The notes under the pieces were generated by a model that was not told the origin of the DNA, made no database searches, and saw only the letters and a program-made list of their open reading frames with translations. 64,000 bases of DNA from Bradyrhizobium sp. LMTR 3 (GTDB lineage Bacteria > Pseudomonadota > Alphaproteobacteria > Rhizobiales > Xanthobacteraceae). The DNA lies in the NCBI RefSeq assembly GCF_001693485.1, contig NZ_MAXC01000051.1, positions 62,001-126,000 of the forward strand, written 5' to 3'. This document shows positions 35,442-45,065 of this stretch, one piece after another (within the stretch, counting starts at the first letter, position 1; each line of letters starts with the position of its first letter). Position numbers and translations under genes: made by a program.

Positions 35442-36710
35442 ATGTTAGCCCCCGCCTCCCCAGAATCCGCCGGAATGTCCAAGGCGGCCCTCGATCGCCT
35501 CGAAAATCATCTGAAGCAGCGCTACATCGATGCCGGCCGCTTCCCGGGGACGCAGCTTCTGATCTATCGCCGCGGCAAGGTCGTCCATTCGTCCGTGCAG
35601 GGCTTTGCCGATCTCGAGCGCAAGGTGCCGGTCAAGGACGACACGATCTTCCGCATCTATTCGATGACCAAGCCGCTCACGAGCGTCGCCTTCATGATGC
35701 TGGTCGAGGAAGGCCGCGTCGCGCTCGACGAGCCCGTTCACAAATACATTCCGGGATGGAAGAACCTCGGCGTGTTCGTGGCCGGTACGCACCCGGCCTT
35801 CCTGACCCGGCCGCCGTCACGGCCGATGCTGATCGTGGATCTGTTGCGGCACACCTCCGGCCTGACATACGGCTTCCAGCAACGCAGCAACGTCGATGCG
35901 GCCTATCGCGAGAACAAGATCGGCGAAGTCATCAAGGCCGGCACGCTGCAAGGCATGATCGACGACCTCGCAAAAATTCCGCTGGAATTTTCGCCGGGCG
36001 AGGCCTGGAATTACTCCGTCGCCACGGACGTGATCGGCTATCTCATTGGTTTGATCAGCGGCAAGCCGTTCGAGCAGTTTCTGAAGGAGCGTATCCTCGA
36101 TCCGCTCGGGATGAAGGATACAGACTTCTTCGTGCCCAAGGACAGGGCGCATCGGTTCGCGGCGTGTTATTCGGCCGACCCGCAGGGCGGCATGACGTTC
36201 CACGCCACGGAGCGCAAGGGCACGCTGACGCTGCAGGACGACCCGGCGACGAGTTCATTCCTGTCGCCGCCCTCCTTCATCTCCGGCGGCGGCGGCCTGT
36301 GCTCGACCACGGCCGACTATCTCACCTTCTGCCGGGCGCTGCTCAATGGCGGCGAGCTCGGCGGTATCAGATTGTTAGGTCCGAAGACGCTGAAGCTGAT
36401 GATTTCCAACCATCTGCCCGGCGGGGTCGATCTGCCGGCGATGTCGCGGTCGCTGTTCTCGGAAGCGGCCTATAACGGCATCGGCTTCGGGCTCGGCTTC
36501 GCCGTCACCATGAACCCGGCGCAGACCTTGATTGCCGGCAGTTCCGGCGAGTTCAACTGGGGCGGTGCGGCGACGACGTCGTTCTTCATCGACCCGGTGG
36601 AAGAACTGATCACGATCTTCATGACTCAGGTGCTGCCGTCGAGCGCCTATCCCTTGCGTCGCGAGCTGCGCACCATGGTGTATGCCGCGATCACCGACAG
36701 CAATCTCTGA
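35442..36710 (+). CDS. Serine hydrolase of the class C beta-lactamase/esterase family
   Basis: A 422-residue member of the family of penicillin-binding-protein-like esterases. The catalytic Ser74 and Lys77 lie in SMTK, the partner Tyr in NYSVATD, and a GSSGEFNWGG stretch replaces the KTG box near the C-terminus. No signal peptide is seen, so it is probably cytoplasmic and an esterase more than a beta-lactamase. The start ATG 35442 has GGAG at six bases; ATG 35436 sits directly on that site. It is a single-gene unit. Confidence 0.9.
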   Translation: MLAPASPESAGMSKAALDRLENHLKQRYIDAGRFPGTQLLIYRRGKVVHSSVQGFADLERKVPVKDDTIFRIYSMTKPLTSVAFMMLVEEGRVALDEPVHKYIPGWKNLGVFVAGTHPAFLTRPPSRPMLIVDLLRHTSGLTYGFQQRSNVDAAYRENKIGEVIKAGTLQGMIDDLAKIPLEFSPGEAWNYSVATDVIGYLIGLISGKPFEQFLKERILDPLGMKDTDFFVPKDRAHRFAACYSADPQGGMTFHATERKGTLTLQDDPATSSFLSPPSFISGGGGLCSTTADYLTFCRALLNGGELGGIRLLGPKTLKLMISNHLPGGVDLPAMSRSLFSEAAYNGIGFGLGFAVTMNPAQTLIAGSSGEFNWGGAATTSFFIDPVEELITIFMTQVLPSSAYPLRRELRTMVYAAITDSNL

Positions 36711-36789
36711 GGTCGGCGGCGGGGCCACGCGGCGGAACCCGGCCGCTTCTCCAGTCGGCTGAATATCTTACCTTATCCTCTTATTATTC

Positions 36790-38361
36790 TTGGCGAAATT
36801 CGGCGGCTTCTCCTATGCTTGCCCCCGATTGGGCGCCGATCCGGGGCTTGCGTTGCCGAAGCTTTCATTGCCAGTGCGTCTTGCCCTTCTGGTCGCGGGA
36901 ACCACGCTGCCGTTGATTGTTTTCGCGGCCGGCATCGTTTTCAACCATTACAAGCAGGACCGCCAGAACGCGACGCAACGGGTCCTTGAAACGGTTCGCA
37001 GCATTCGCCTCGTGCTCGACTCGGAGATGCAGCGGATCACCGGCGCACTCCAGGTGCTGTCGCTGACAAACGCACTGCGCGACGGGGATTTCGAGGCATT
37101 CCGCCGCATTTGCCAGGGCTTCCTCGACCAGTATGGCGAAGGTGGCGTCGTGCTGGTGGCGAACCGCGAAGGTCGCCAGTTGTTCTCCTCGCTGACGACC
37201 GATACGACAAACCTGCCATTGCGCAACAACCTCGCCCTGGTCGGGAGGGTATTCGCGGAAAAGAAGCCGGTCTATTCCAACCTGTTCTTTGGGGCGGTCA
37301 AGAAACGCTTGATCGTAACGGTCGAAGTGCCCGTCATCGTCGATGGCGAAGTACTCTACGACATTTCTTTCAGTCCACCGATCGAGATTTTCCAGGCCAT
37401 GGTCGAGCAGCAGCGGCCGAGCAAGGACTGGACGATCTCGATCTTCGACGGCGAAGGCACCAATTTCGCGCGCGTGCCTAACCCACAGGATACTGTCGGT
37501 AAGCGTGCATCGCCCTCGCTCTATGCGGAGATGTTCAACAATCCGGAAGCCACCCTGCCGACGGTATCGCTCGAGGGCGTGCGGCTGATTACGAGCTTTA
37601 CCCGCTCCTCGCTCACCGGCTGGACCGTTGCCGCCGGCGTGGCCGAAAGCTCGCTGGTCGCGCCGCTCTGGCGCAACCTCGCGATCACGAGCGTAATGGG
37701 TGCCGTGCTGCTGATGGTCGGGCTCGCCTTCGCGGTGCGGATGGCAACCCAGATCGCCCGCGGCGAGATGCTCCACAATCTCCTGATCGAGGAGCTCAAC
37801 CATCGCGTCAAGAATACGCTCGCGGTCCTGCAGTCGATCGCCACCCAGACCTTCCGCAGCGCGAGCCGGGCGGAGCGCGAGAAGTTCGAGGGAAGGCTCG
37901 GCGCGCTGGCGGAGGCGCATAACTTGCTCAGCCAGGAGAAGTGGCAGGGCGCGGTGCTGCGGGAAGTGATTGCGAGGGTGCTGCAGCCCTACCTGCTCAA
38001 CAATCCGGAGCGGGTGCGGATGTTCGGACCGCGGGTGCCGCTGTCGCCGCGGCTCGCCGTGGTGCTGTCGATGATCGTGCACGAGATCGCAACCAATGCC
38101 GCTAAATACGGCGCGCTATCGAACGATACCGGGACCGTCGCGGTGGATTGGGAAATCCTCGAAGAAAGCGACGGGCGCAAGTTGCGGTTGATCTGGACCG
38201 AGGCAGGCGGCCCGCCCGTCACGGCACCGGTGCAGCGCGGCTTCGGCTCGCGGCTGATCGAGCGCAGCGCACGCGACCAGCTCGGCGGCGAGGCAACCGT
38301 CGACTTTCTGCCGCGCGGCGTCGTCTACACGGTAAGCTGTGCACTCGACAGGGAAGAATAG
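36790..38361 (+). CDS. HWE-family sensor histidine kinase
   Basis: A 523-residue membrane kinase: hydrophobic helix near 28-48, a periplasmic Cache-like sensor domain of about 250 residues, a second helix near 298-320, and an HWE-type catalytic part with His in EELNHRVKNTLAVLQSIA, the N box HEIATNAAKYGALS and the end WTEAGGPPV with RGFGSRLIE. HWE kinases often signal in the general stress response or to single-domain receivers. No response regulator is adjacent. The start is uncertain: the only upstream option is TTG 36790 with no clear ribosome site. It abuts the convergent dctM without a gap. Confidence 0.9.
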   Translation: MAKFGGFSYACPRLGADPGLALPKLSLPVRLALLVAGTTLPLIVFAAGIVFNHYKQDRQNATQRVLETVRSIRLVLDSEMQRITGALQVLSLTNALRDGDFEAFRRICQGFLDQYGEGGVVLVANREGRQLFSSLTTDTTNLPLRNNLALVGRVFAEKKPVYSNLFFGAVKKRLIVTVEVPVIVDGEVLYDISFSPPIEIFQAMVEQQRPSKDWTISIFDGEGTNFARVPNPQDTVGKRASPSLYAEMFNNPEATLPTVSLEGVRLITSFTRSSLTGWTVAAGVAESSLVAPLWRNLAITSVMGAVLLMVGLAFAVRMATQIARGEMLHNLLIEELNHRVKNTLAVLQSIATQTFRSASRAEREKFEGRLGALAEAHNLLSQEKWQGAVLREVIARVLQPYLLNNPERVRMFGPRVPLSPRLAVVLSMIVHEIATNAAKYGALSNDTGTVAVDWEILEESDGRKLRLIWTEAGGPPVTAPVQRGFGSRLIERSARDQLGGEATVDFLPRGVVYTVSCALDREE

Positions 38362-39681
38362 CTATTTAAGCATCTCCGGCACGATCAGGCGTGGCAGGAA
38401 TAGCGAGACGCTCGGCCAGATGATGACGGCGACCAATACCAGCAGCATCGGTATCAGCATGATCAACGTGTCTTTCAGCGCGTAGCGCAGCCGCACGCCC
38501 GCGATCGAGCAGGCGATCATCAGGCACAGGCCATAGGGCGGCGTCACCAGTCCGAACGCCAGCGACACGATCGAGATGATCGCAAACTGAACAGGGTGCA
38601 GGTCGACCGACCTCGCCAACGGCTCCAGCACGGTGCCGACAATCACGATCGCCGGAATGGCGTCGAGGAAACAGCCTACGACCAGGAAGCAGAACGCGAT
38701 GAAGAAGCCGGCCGCGACCGCGCCCATGCCCCAGGTCGAAACGTTGGCCAGGAGCTCCTGCGGTATCTTGTAATAGGCCAGCAGCCAGCCGAACGCGCTC
38801 GCGGTGCCGATGCAGAACAGCGCGACGCCTGCCAGGCGCCCGGTATCGAGCAGCGCCTTGTAGAGTTCGCGCGGGCCGGTTTCGCGGTAAAAGAACGCCG
38901 ACAGCACCACGGAATAGAGCACGGCGATGCAGGCGGATTCAGTGGCGGTGAACCATCCGAGCAGGATGCCGCCGACGATGATGAACGGCGTCATCAGCGC
39001 CGGTATCGATCGCCAGATGGCGTAGCCGATGTCGGTCCAACTCGATTTCGGGTAGGTCGGATAGCCGCGGCGCACCGCGTAGACATGCACGGTGGCCATC
39101 TGGGCGCCCGCGATCAACAGGCCGGGGACGATGCCGGCCAGATACATCGCTGCGATCGAGGTCGAGATCAATCCGCCCCAGACGATCATCAGGATCGAGG
39201 GCGGGATGATGACGGCGAGCACCGCTGTTACGGCGGTGATGGCGATCGAAAACGAGAGGTCGTAACCTTCCTTGGTCTGGGCATCGATGAATATCTTGGA
39301 CTGGCTCGCGGCGTCGGCGGTGGAAGAGCCGGAAATGCCGGCAAAGAACACCGACAGCACGACGTTGATCTGCGCCAGCGAGCCCGGCCAATGCCCGACC
39401 ATCGAGCGCGACAACGCCACCAGGCGGTCGGTGATGCCGCCGATGCCCATCAGGTTGGCGGTCAAGAGGAAGAAGGGCACGGCGAGCAGGATGAACGAGT
39501 TGTAGGCGTTGAAGGTCTCCTGCGCGAGCGACATCATCGACAAGCGGGGCTCGATGAGCAGGATCGGTACGCAGGCAAGACCCAGCGCAAACGCTACCGG
39601 CACGCGCACGATGAGCAGGCCAACGAAAACGCCGAACAGGACCAGTGCGGCCTCTCCGGCAGAAAGTACATTACCGTTCAT
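38362..39681 (-). CDS. dctM: TRAP transporter, large permease subunit
   Basis: A 439-residue DctM-type permease with about twelve hydrophobic segments. Marks are SVFFAGISGSSTADAASQSK, IPPSILMIVWG and GLVTPPYGLCLMIA. It couples substrate uptake to a sodium or proton gradient together with DctP and DctQ. The ATG at 39681 overlaps the dctQ stop as ATGA. The longer frame upstream is the dctQ region and is not used. Confidence 0.95.
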   Translation of the reverse strand: MNGNVLSAGEAALVLFGVFVGLLIVRVPVAFALGLACVPILLIEPRLSMMSLAQETFNAYNSFILLAVPFFLLTANLMGIGGITDRLVALSRSMVGHWPGSLAQINVVLSVFFAGISGSSTADAASQSKIFIDAQTKEGYDLSFSIAITAVTAVLAVIIPPSILMIVWGGLISTSIAAMYLAGIVPGLLIAGAQMATVHVYAVRRGYPTYPKSSWTDIGYAIWRSIPALMTPFIIVGGILLGWFTATESACIAVLYSVVLSAFFYRETGPRELYKALLDTGRLAGVALFCIGTASAFGWLLAYYKIPQELLANVSTWGMGAVAAGFFIAFCFLVVGCFLDAIPAIVIVGTVLEPLARSVDLHPVQFAIISIVSLAFGLVTPPYGLCLMIACSIAGVRLRYALKDTLIMLIPMLLVLVAVIIWPSVSLFLPRLIVPEMLK

Positions 39682-40196
39682 CGGCTCGCCCCGACCAGAA
39701 TTTTCAATTCGTCGATGATCTGTTCGCCTGCAAAGACGATCCACGTCACACCCGCCACGGGCCATGCGACATGAATCATCCAGAGCGGTAGATCGGCCAG
39801 TTCCGACGTTCGGTTCCAGGCGAACCGCGTGAATTCCAGGCCAGCCCAAACGAATACCAGCGCCATCGCCAGCACGCCGAGACGCGAGACGATCCGCACC
39901 GCGGCTTCCGCCCGCCGCGACAGAGTGGGCCAGACGTCGACCTCGAAATGCTGCGCCTCCCTGATTCCGACCATGGCGCCGATCATGATGGTCCAGATGA
40001 ACAGGAAGCGCGCCATCTCCTCGGTCCAGATGTAGGACGGAATGAACGGCGTATAGCGCGAGATGACCTGCAGGGTGACCGGAACGACCAGAATGCCGAC
40101 ACATGCGGCGAGCAGGATTTCGAGTAATTTCGCATAGACCGCCGTCGCTCGTCGCCATAGCGACGGGTTCGGCGGCATCGGTATTTCAGTCATCAT
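39678..40196 (-). CDS. dctQ: TRAP transporter, small permease subunit
   Basis: A 172-residue DctQ-type protein with four hydrophobic segments and the family's FLFIWTIMIGAMVGIREAQHFEV stretch in the second helix-loop region. It overlaps dctM by four bases and lies about 80 bp downstream of dctP. Confidence 0.93.
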   Translation of the reverse strand: MMTEIPMPPNPSLWRRATAVYAKLLEILLAACVGILVVPVTLQVISRYTPFIPSYIWTEEMARFLFIWTIMIGAMVGIREAQHFEVDVWPTLSRRAEAAVRIVSRLGVLAMALVFVWAGLEFTRFAWNRTSELADLPLWMIHVAWPVAGVTWIVFAGEQIIDELKILVGASR

Positions 40197-40275
40197 GGCT
40201 CCGGAAGGTAACGATCACGGAAGTGGGGCAAGCCGCATGGCTTGCCCCACCTCCTGTCGCTCGGCGCGACAAATA

Positions 40276-41274
40276 TCAGGCGACGTTGATCTTCTCGAAG
40301 ATGGCTTCGGCGCCGATTTCCTTGGCATAGGTGGCCATCACGGGATCGGCGAGCTTCTTCATGGCATCGCGCTCCTCGAACGGAACGCGCTTGAGCTTGC
40401 CGGCCTTTTCCAGCGTATCGAGCTTGACGACCTCCTCGCTCGACTCGAGCTGGCGGCCATAATCGCCGGCTTCCTTGCCGGCCTTCATGATCGCGTCCTG
40501 CAGATCCTTCGGCAGGGTCTTCAACGTCTTCACCGAGAAGCAGATCGGCCGGATCGATACTGCGTGCTGCGTCAGATTGAGGTGCGGGGCAACTTCGTAG
40601 AACTTCATCGCCTCGACGCCGGCGGCCTCGTTTTCGCCCGCCGAGATCACGCCGTTCTGGATGGCGTTGTAGACCTCGTTGTAAGCGATCACCGTCGGGC
40701 TCATGCCGACGGCTGCAAACGTCTTCGACCAGATCGGAGCGCCCTGCACGCGCACCTTGAGGCCTTTGAGATCGGCGAGATTCTTGAGCGGCTTGTTGGC
40801 GAAGATGTTGCGAATGCCGCCGCCCGCATAGCCGATCAGGACGACCTCCGCCTTGGTCGCGATTTCGTCGGCCACAGGTGCCAGAATATTCTTTTCGACC
40901 ACCTTATTCATGTGCTCGATGCCCTTGAACACAAAGGGAGCATCGATGAACGGAGCCGCCTTGGCGAAGGTCGACATGTGGGCCGGCGAGACGATGCCGT
41001 AATCGACCGCCTTGCCCTGCGACATGTACTCGAAATACTGCTTCTCGAGACCGAGCGACGAGTTCTTGTGCAGCGTGAAGTTGACCGGCTTGCCGTAGTA
41101 CTTCTTCACCAGCTCTTCGAACCTGGTCAGCGCCTTGGTGAAGGCGTGATCGTCGTTGAACTGCACCGCCCCGTTGAGGGTAACGGGCGCCTGTGCCCTG
41201 ACGATCGATGGCATGCCCAGGACGCCGGCCGCAGCCGTCGCACCAAGGCCCGCAAGTAGGGTTCTTCGTTTCAT
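40276..41274 (-). CDS. dctP: TRAP transporter substrate-binding protein
   Basis: A 332-residue periplasmic DctP-type protein with a signal sequence (MKRRTLLAGLGATAAAGVLG, then VRAQ) that has a twin-Arg look. The family core includes VRVQGAPIWSKTFAAVGMSPT, AYNEVYNAIQNGVI and the helix before it. The start at 41274 follows GGAGGAAG. The operon order dctP-dctQ-dctM is normal. The substrate is likely a carboxylate but cannot be read off. Confidence 0.94.
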   Translation of the reverse strand: MKRRTLLAGLGATAAAGVLGMPSIVRAQAPVTLNGAVQFNDDHAFTKALTRFEELVKKYYGKPVNFTLHKNSSLGLEKQYFEYMSQGKAVDYGIVSPAHMSTFAKAAPFIDAPFVFKGIEHMNKVVEKNILAPVADEIATKAEVVLIGYAGGGIRNIFANKPLKNLADLKGLKVRVQGAPIWSKTFAAVGMSPTVIAYNEVYNAIQNGVISAGENEAAGVEAMKFYEVAPHLNLTQHAVSIRPICFSVKTLKTLPKDLQDAIMKAGKEAGDYGRQLESSEEVVKLDTLEKAGKLKRVPFEERDAMKKLADPVMATYAKEIGAEAIFEKINVA

Positions 41275-42179
41275 AGCTTCCTCCCCAGTAACGCCCGTCC
41301 CTTGTAAGCGGGACTTTGGGCTGGCCGACGACGCGGCCACTACCGCAAAGCGTATGCAAAACGGTGCGGCTGTGGAAGCCAATTTAAGTAGTACCCCAGG
41401 CCAATAAGCCGCAGACGGCCAGGCCGGTGATTGCAGCCATTTTGGGCAAATCCCGGCTCGAGCCGAGCCTTGCGTCCCCCAGCGCCAAGAGCCGTAAAGC
41501 GCCCGACACAGCTTCGTGGCATGGGCGTCGCTGCGCGACATCGATCGATCCGTGGATGCCGCTGGCGCGGTGCAACCGACACGCCGCAAATATTGCGCGA
41601 TGTCGGATCCGGCCCGTCCCGCGTGCAAGGCGTTCCCGTTCGAACGACGCTGCGCCAGATCTATTTGCAGGATTCCGATAGCGCGGCGAGCACGCGGCTT
41701 GCTGCTATTTCCCAGCACGCCGGATCCGAAAGCGGAGCTGAACTCTGCTGCATTTTGTCAGGCATCAGTGTCGGCGGAAAATTTTAGCAACAACCGCCGA
41801 TGCGCTGCGAGCGACTTCATGATCGACCCGCAACCCCCGTAGAAATCCGGTACGTGATCGGGTCACAGTAAGCATGCCGGCCAAAATCTGTGTCCATTGA
41901 ACTCGCGGTGGTTGTGGTTTGTCGAATATTTTGCCAAATGTAATGGGCGGGGTTTTGTCAACACGCCCCGGGCGCCGACAGCTTTAGGTAGTTGGCGGCG
42001 CCGGTATCAGGATGCTTCCAATGCGCAAAAGCGTTTGGCTACCATCCCGCAATCTCTCAGGAATTCCGTGGTTCCCTATACCAACTCACGGACCGGACTG
42101 ACTTTAACGCGGTACATATGGATGAACCCCTGACCTACTTTTTGCCAGGGTTTCCCGATTGAAGGACGGTAAAACCAGA
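41275..42179. other. 905-bp stretch without a convincing gene
   Basis: The gap between dctP and the XRE regulator has short frames on both strands, but none has the codon pattern of the neighbours, a good ribosome site or a motif. Around 41880-42179 the sequence is less GC-rich than the flanking genes and holds the likely promoters of dctP (leftward) and of the XRE gene (rightward). A decayed gene cannot be excluded. Confidence 0.6.
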
Positions 42180-42578
42180 ATGAACAGCAGATCAGCAGCG
42201 AAAAAGATGAAACAGCGCAGCGCCGGCAAACCCGATATCGAATTGGGCAAGCGGATTCGCCTGCGGCGTGTGGAACAGAAAATCTCACAAGCGGAGCTCG
42301 GCGATAAGCTCGGCGTCAGCTTCCAGCAGGTTCAGAAGTACGAGAAGGGCGTCAATCGTGTCGGCGCGGCTCGTCTTCAGCAAATCGCTACCGCGCTCGA
42401 CGTGCCGGTGACGTTCTTCTACGACGGCGACGGCAAGGCGCGCGAAGTCGAGAGCCTGCTCTTCCTGGACAGCGCGTTCAGCCTCAGGCTGTTGCGTGCC
42501 TACAGCAAGATCAAGGACCAGACTGTACAGCGTCAGTTGGTGTCTTTGATGGAATCGATCGCCGCCAACGAGGGCTAG
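42180..42578 (+). CDS. XRE-family transcriptional regulator
   Basis: A 132-residue DNA-binding protein. A Lys-rich N-terminus is followed by a Cro/CI-type helix-turn-helix (LGKRIRLRRVEQKISQAEL, then VSFQQVQKYEKGVNRVGA) and a C-terminal helical part (LRLLRAYSKIKDQTVQRQLV). This single-domain layout is very common in Bradyrhizobium. GAAGGA lies about 17 bp upstream of ATG 42180; TTG 42159 is an alternative. Its targets are unknown. Confidence 0.9.
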   Translation: MNSRSAAKKMKQRSAGKPDIELGKRIRLRRVEQKISQAELGDKLGVSFQQVQKYEKGVNRVGAARLQQIATALDVPVTFFYDGDGKAREVESLLFLDSAFSLRLLRAYSKIKDQTVQRQLVSLMESIAANEG

Positions 42579-42808
42579 GCATTATCGCGCCTGGATCGCA
42601 GCACCGCGGACCCGTTCAAACGCGCGAGAAATCGCCGGGTAGCCTGTTGCTGCGCTGGGCCAAATCTTGAGCTGGCCGGGACCATACCGTGCGACGCCAT
42701 CAGGATGGGGATGGCGGAGTCCGGATGCACCGCAGCGAAAAGCCGACGCGGCAGGTCTTCGACGACTACCGCCGGTTCGACCATCAACAACGACTGCATC
42801 ACCGTCAC
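42575..42808 (-). CDS. Doubtful small protein
   Basis: A 77-residue frame opening with GTG after a GAGGG site (MTVMQSLLMVEPAVVVEDLP, then RRLFAAVHPDS). It overlaps the end of the XRE gene by four bases on the opposite strand. Another frame of 109 codons overlaps it on the same strand, so the coding signal is ambiguous. It may be a remnant; no family recognised. The rest of the stretch up to 42973 shows nothing. Confidence 0.25.
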   Translation of the reverse strand: MTVMQSLLMVEPAVVVEDLPRRLFAAVHPDSAIPILMASHGMVPASSRFGPAQQQATRRFLARLNGSAVLRSRRDNA

Positions 42809-42973
42809 GCCGATATTCCCTCACACGCAATACGCGTGAGCCCGCTCCTGCCCTGACGACCTCACCCCATTGCCCGGCGCCCTCTGCTGGTCGCACGTGC
42901 AAAGGCGGCAATTGACCTCGGCGCGACGCTTGTCCGACAATGGACCAAGCCTCACGAGTGAAAGCCGCAACCG

Positions 42974-43795
42974 ATGCTCGACATCGCCAAAACTGCCGAA
43001 ATATCCCGTGCCGACGGCAAGATCCTGCAAAGCGTCAGCGATGGCGTCGGCGTCATCACCTTCAACAATCCCGACAAGCGCAATGCGATGTCGCTCGAAA
43101 TGTGGGAAGGCCTGGGCCACGCGCTGACCGAACTGCGCGACGACGCGGACGTGCGCGTCGTGATCCTGGTCGGCGCCGGCGACAAAGCCTTCGTCTCGGG
43201 CGCCGACATCAGCCAGTTCGAAAAGACTCGCCATAATGCGGCGGCGTCGGAAGAATATTCCAAGCGGAGCGAGGCGCAACGCGCGCTGCTCGCAAGTTAC
43301 CCCAAGCCGACGATTGCCTGCATTCGCGGCTTCTGTCTCGGCGGCGGCATGCAGGTCGCGATGCTCACGGACATCCGTATCGCCTCCGACAACAGCCAGT
43401 TCGGCATTCCAGCCGCCAAGCTCGGCATCGCCTATGGCTATGACGGCCTGCGCCACCTCGTCTCGCTGGTCGGCCCATCCTGGGCGCGGCTCATCATGTA
43501 CACGGGCATGCGGATTGAGGCTGCGGAAGCGTTGCGGATCGGATTGGTCGATCGTGTGCTGCCGGACGCGGAGTTGTGGGACGCCACCATGGAGATAGCG
43601 CGCACCATCTCCGGCAACGCGCCGCTCGCCATCAAGGCCGCCAAGATCACCATCGCCGAGGTGCTGAAGGACGAAAGCAAGCGCGACATGGAGGCGATCA
43701 AGGCGATCGGCCGCACCTGCATGGATTCGGAGGATTTCCGCGAAGGCCGAACGGCTTTCATGGAAAAGCGCAAGCCGCAGTTCAAGGGAAAGTAA
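42974..43795 (+). CDS. Crotonase-family protein, atypical active site
   Basis: A 273-residue member of the enoyl-CoA hydratase/isomerase superfamily with the CoA-binding and oxyanion-hole marks (KRNAMS, SGADIS, RGFCLGGGMQVAM). At the two positions that are Glu in hydratases (LGGGxE and FGxPE) it has Gln127 and Ala147, so a classical hydratase activity is unlikely. Other crotonase reactions (decarboxylation, thioester hydrolysis, isomerisation) remain possible. It is 273 residues and stands alone, convergent on the isopropylmalate-type dehydrogenase. Confidence 0.9.
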   Translation: MLDIAKTAEISRADGKILQSVSDGVGVITFNNPDKRNAMSLEMWEGLGHALTELRDDADVRVVILVGAGDKAFVSGADISQFEKTRHNAAASEEYSKRSEAQRALLASYPKPTIACIRGFCLGGGMQVAMLTDIRIASDNSQFGIPAAKLGIAYGYDGLRHLVSLVGPSWARLIMYTGMRIEAAEALRIGLVDRVLPDAELWDATMEIARTISGNAPLAIKAAKITIAEVLKDESKRDMEAIKAIGRTCMDSEDFREGRTAFMEKRKPQFKGK

Positions 43796-43843
43796 CGCCC
43801 TGCGAGCGGGCCGATCAGCGAAGGTCCATCCGCGTCAGCCGGC

Positions 43844-44926
43844 TTACAACGCCGCCAGCACCGTCTTCGTGATATCCGCCGTGCCGTTATTGCCGCCGAA
43901 CTCCATCGGTTTGATTCCGCCCGCATAGGCCTTGTCGACCGCGCGCTCGATGCGTTCACCGGCTTCGGCGGCGCTTTCCAGCCCGTGCTTGTCGGCGAGC
44001 CAGTCCAGCATCATCGCCGCCGACAAGATCATCGCGGTAGGATTGGCCTTGCCCTGTCCCATGATGTCGGGCGCGGTGCCGTGGCACGGCTGGAACACGG
44101 CGTAGCGGTCGCCGATATCGGCCGAGGGTGCCATGCCTAGCCCGCCGATCAGGCCGGCGGCGAGGTCGGAGAGAATGTCGCCGAACATGTTCTCCGTCAC
44201 CATGACGTCGAAATCCCAGGGACGCTTCACCATCATCAGCGAGCAGGCATCGACATAGAGCCGGTCGGACTTCACGCCGGGATGGCGCTTGGCCGCCTCA
44301 TCAAACATCTCGCGAAAGAACGCGAACGCCCTGAATACGTTTGCCTTGTCGACGCAGGTCAGGCCGCCATTCGTCTTCCCACGCGCCTTGCGGCGTTCGG
44401 CGAGGCGGAACGAGAATTCGAACAGCCGTTCCGAGGTCTTGCGGGTGATGACGAGCGTCTCGCGCGCCTCGGTGTCCGTGACGACGCCCTTGCCCATCGA
44501 GGCGAACAGGCCCTCGGTCGATTCCCGGATCAGCACGAGGTCGATGCCGCGCTGGTCGGCGCCGGCGATCGGGCTTGGCACGCCCGGGATCAGCCGCGCT
44601 GGGCGAACGCCGGCATAGAGATCGAAATGGAAGCGCAGTTCGATCTGCGGAGCGATCTCGGTGTTGTCAGGGTAGCGCACCGACGGCAGGCCGCAGGCGC
44701 CGAGCAGGATGGCGTCCGCCTCCTCGCACAGCCGCACGGTGCTGTCGGGCATCGACCTGCCGGTCGCGAGATAATTGTTGGCGCCGGCCGGCGCCTCGGT
44801 GAAGCGAAACTTCAGCTCGCTCGTCGCCTCGATCTTGCGCAGGACTTCCAGCGCCGGCGCCATCACTTCAGGGCCGATGCCATCGCCGCCGAGCACGGCG
44901 ATGTGGAGAGCGTTATTCGCGGACAT
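43844..44926 (-). CDS. Isocitrate/isopropylmalate-type dehydrogenase
   Basis: A 360-residue NAD-dependent beta-decarboxylating dehydrogenase. Family residues are clear: GGDGIGPEV, IRESTEGLF with the Arg-Glu substrate loop, CVDKANVF with the catalytic Lys, VDACSLMMV, NMFGDILSDLAAG with the metal-binding Asp pair, and CHGTAPDI in the position of GSAPDI. The general type could be 3-isopropylmalate, tartrate/malate or another 2,3-hydroxy acid. The housekeeping leuB normally sits with leuCD, which are not here, so a catabolic role such as tartrate use is more likely. Confidence 0.9.
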   Translation of the reverse strand: MSANNALHIAVLGGDGIGPEVMAPALEVLRKIEATSELKFRFTEAPAGANNYLATGRSMPDSTVRLCEEADAILLGACGLPSVRYPDNTEIAPQIELRFHFDLYAGVRPARLIPGVPSPIAGADQRGIDLVLIRESTEGLFASMGKGVVTDTEARETLVITRKTSERLFEFSFRLAERRKARGKTNGGLTCVDKANVFRAFAFFREMFDEAAKRHPGVKSDRLYVDACSLMMVKRPWDFDVMVTENMFGDILSDLAAGLIGGLGMAPSADIGDRYAVFQPCHGTAPDIMGQGKANPTAMILSAAMMLDWLADKHGLESAAEAGERIERAVDKAYAGGIKPMEFGGNNGTADITKTVLAAL

Positions 44927-44946
44927 GGGGGTTCCTTGGTTAGGTA

Positions 44947-45048
44947 GTCATTCCGGGGCGATGCGAAGCATCGAACCTCAGATGTGCAATTGCACATCGG
45001 GGAATCTCGAGATTCCGGGTCTGGTCCTTCGGACCATCCCGGAATGAC
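44947..45048. repeat. Palindromic intergenic repeat B
   Basis: The ends GTCATTCCGG and CCGGAATGAC are inverted copies. Inside are further hairpins: GATGCGAAGCATC, GATGTGCAATTGCACATC and GGTCCTTCGGACC. It fills most of the gap between two leftward genes. The GATGCGAAGCATC hairpin also occurs in repeat C at 62857-62874, so the two elements share a unit. Confidence 0.8.
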
Positions 45049-45065
45049 GGCGGCGACAGCGCGCC

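Noticed and set aside
36865..38082. A 405-codon minus-strand frame opposite the HWE kinase
   Set aside because: Composition rich in Arg, His and Gln and no domain; the kinase motifs are on the plus strand.
41340..41790. Several overlapping frames of 80-120 codons between dctP and the XRE regulator
   Set aside because: None has a ribosome site or any recognisable motif, and they compete with each other.
42582..42911. A 109-codon minus-strand frame after the XRE regulator
   Set aside because: Arg/Gly-rich, no ribosome site, and overlapped by another frame; left out in favour of a doubtful 77-codon frame.
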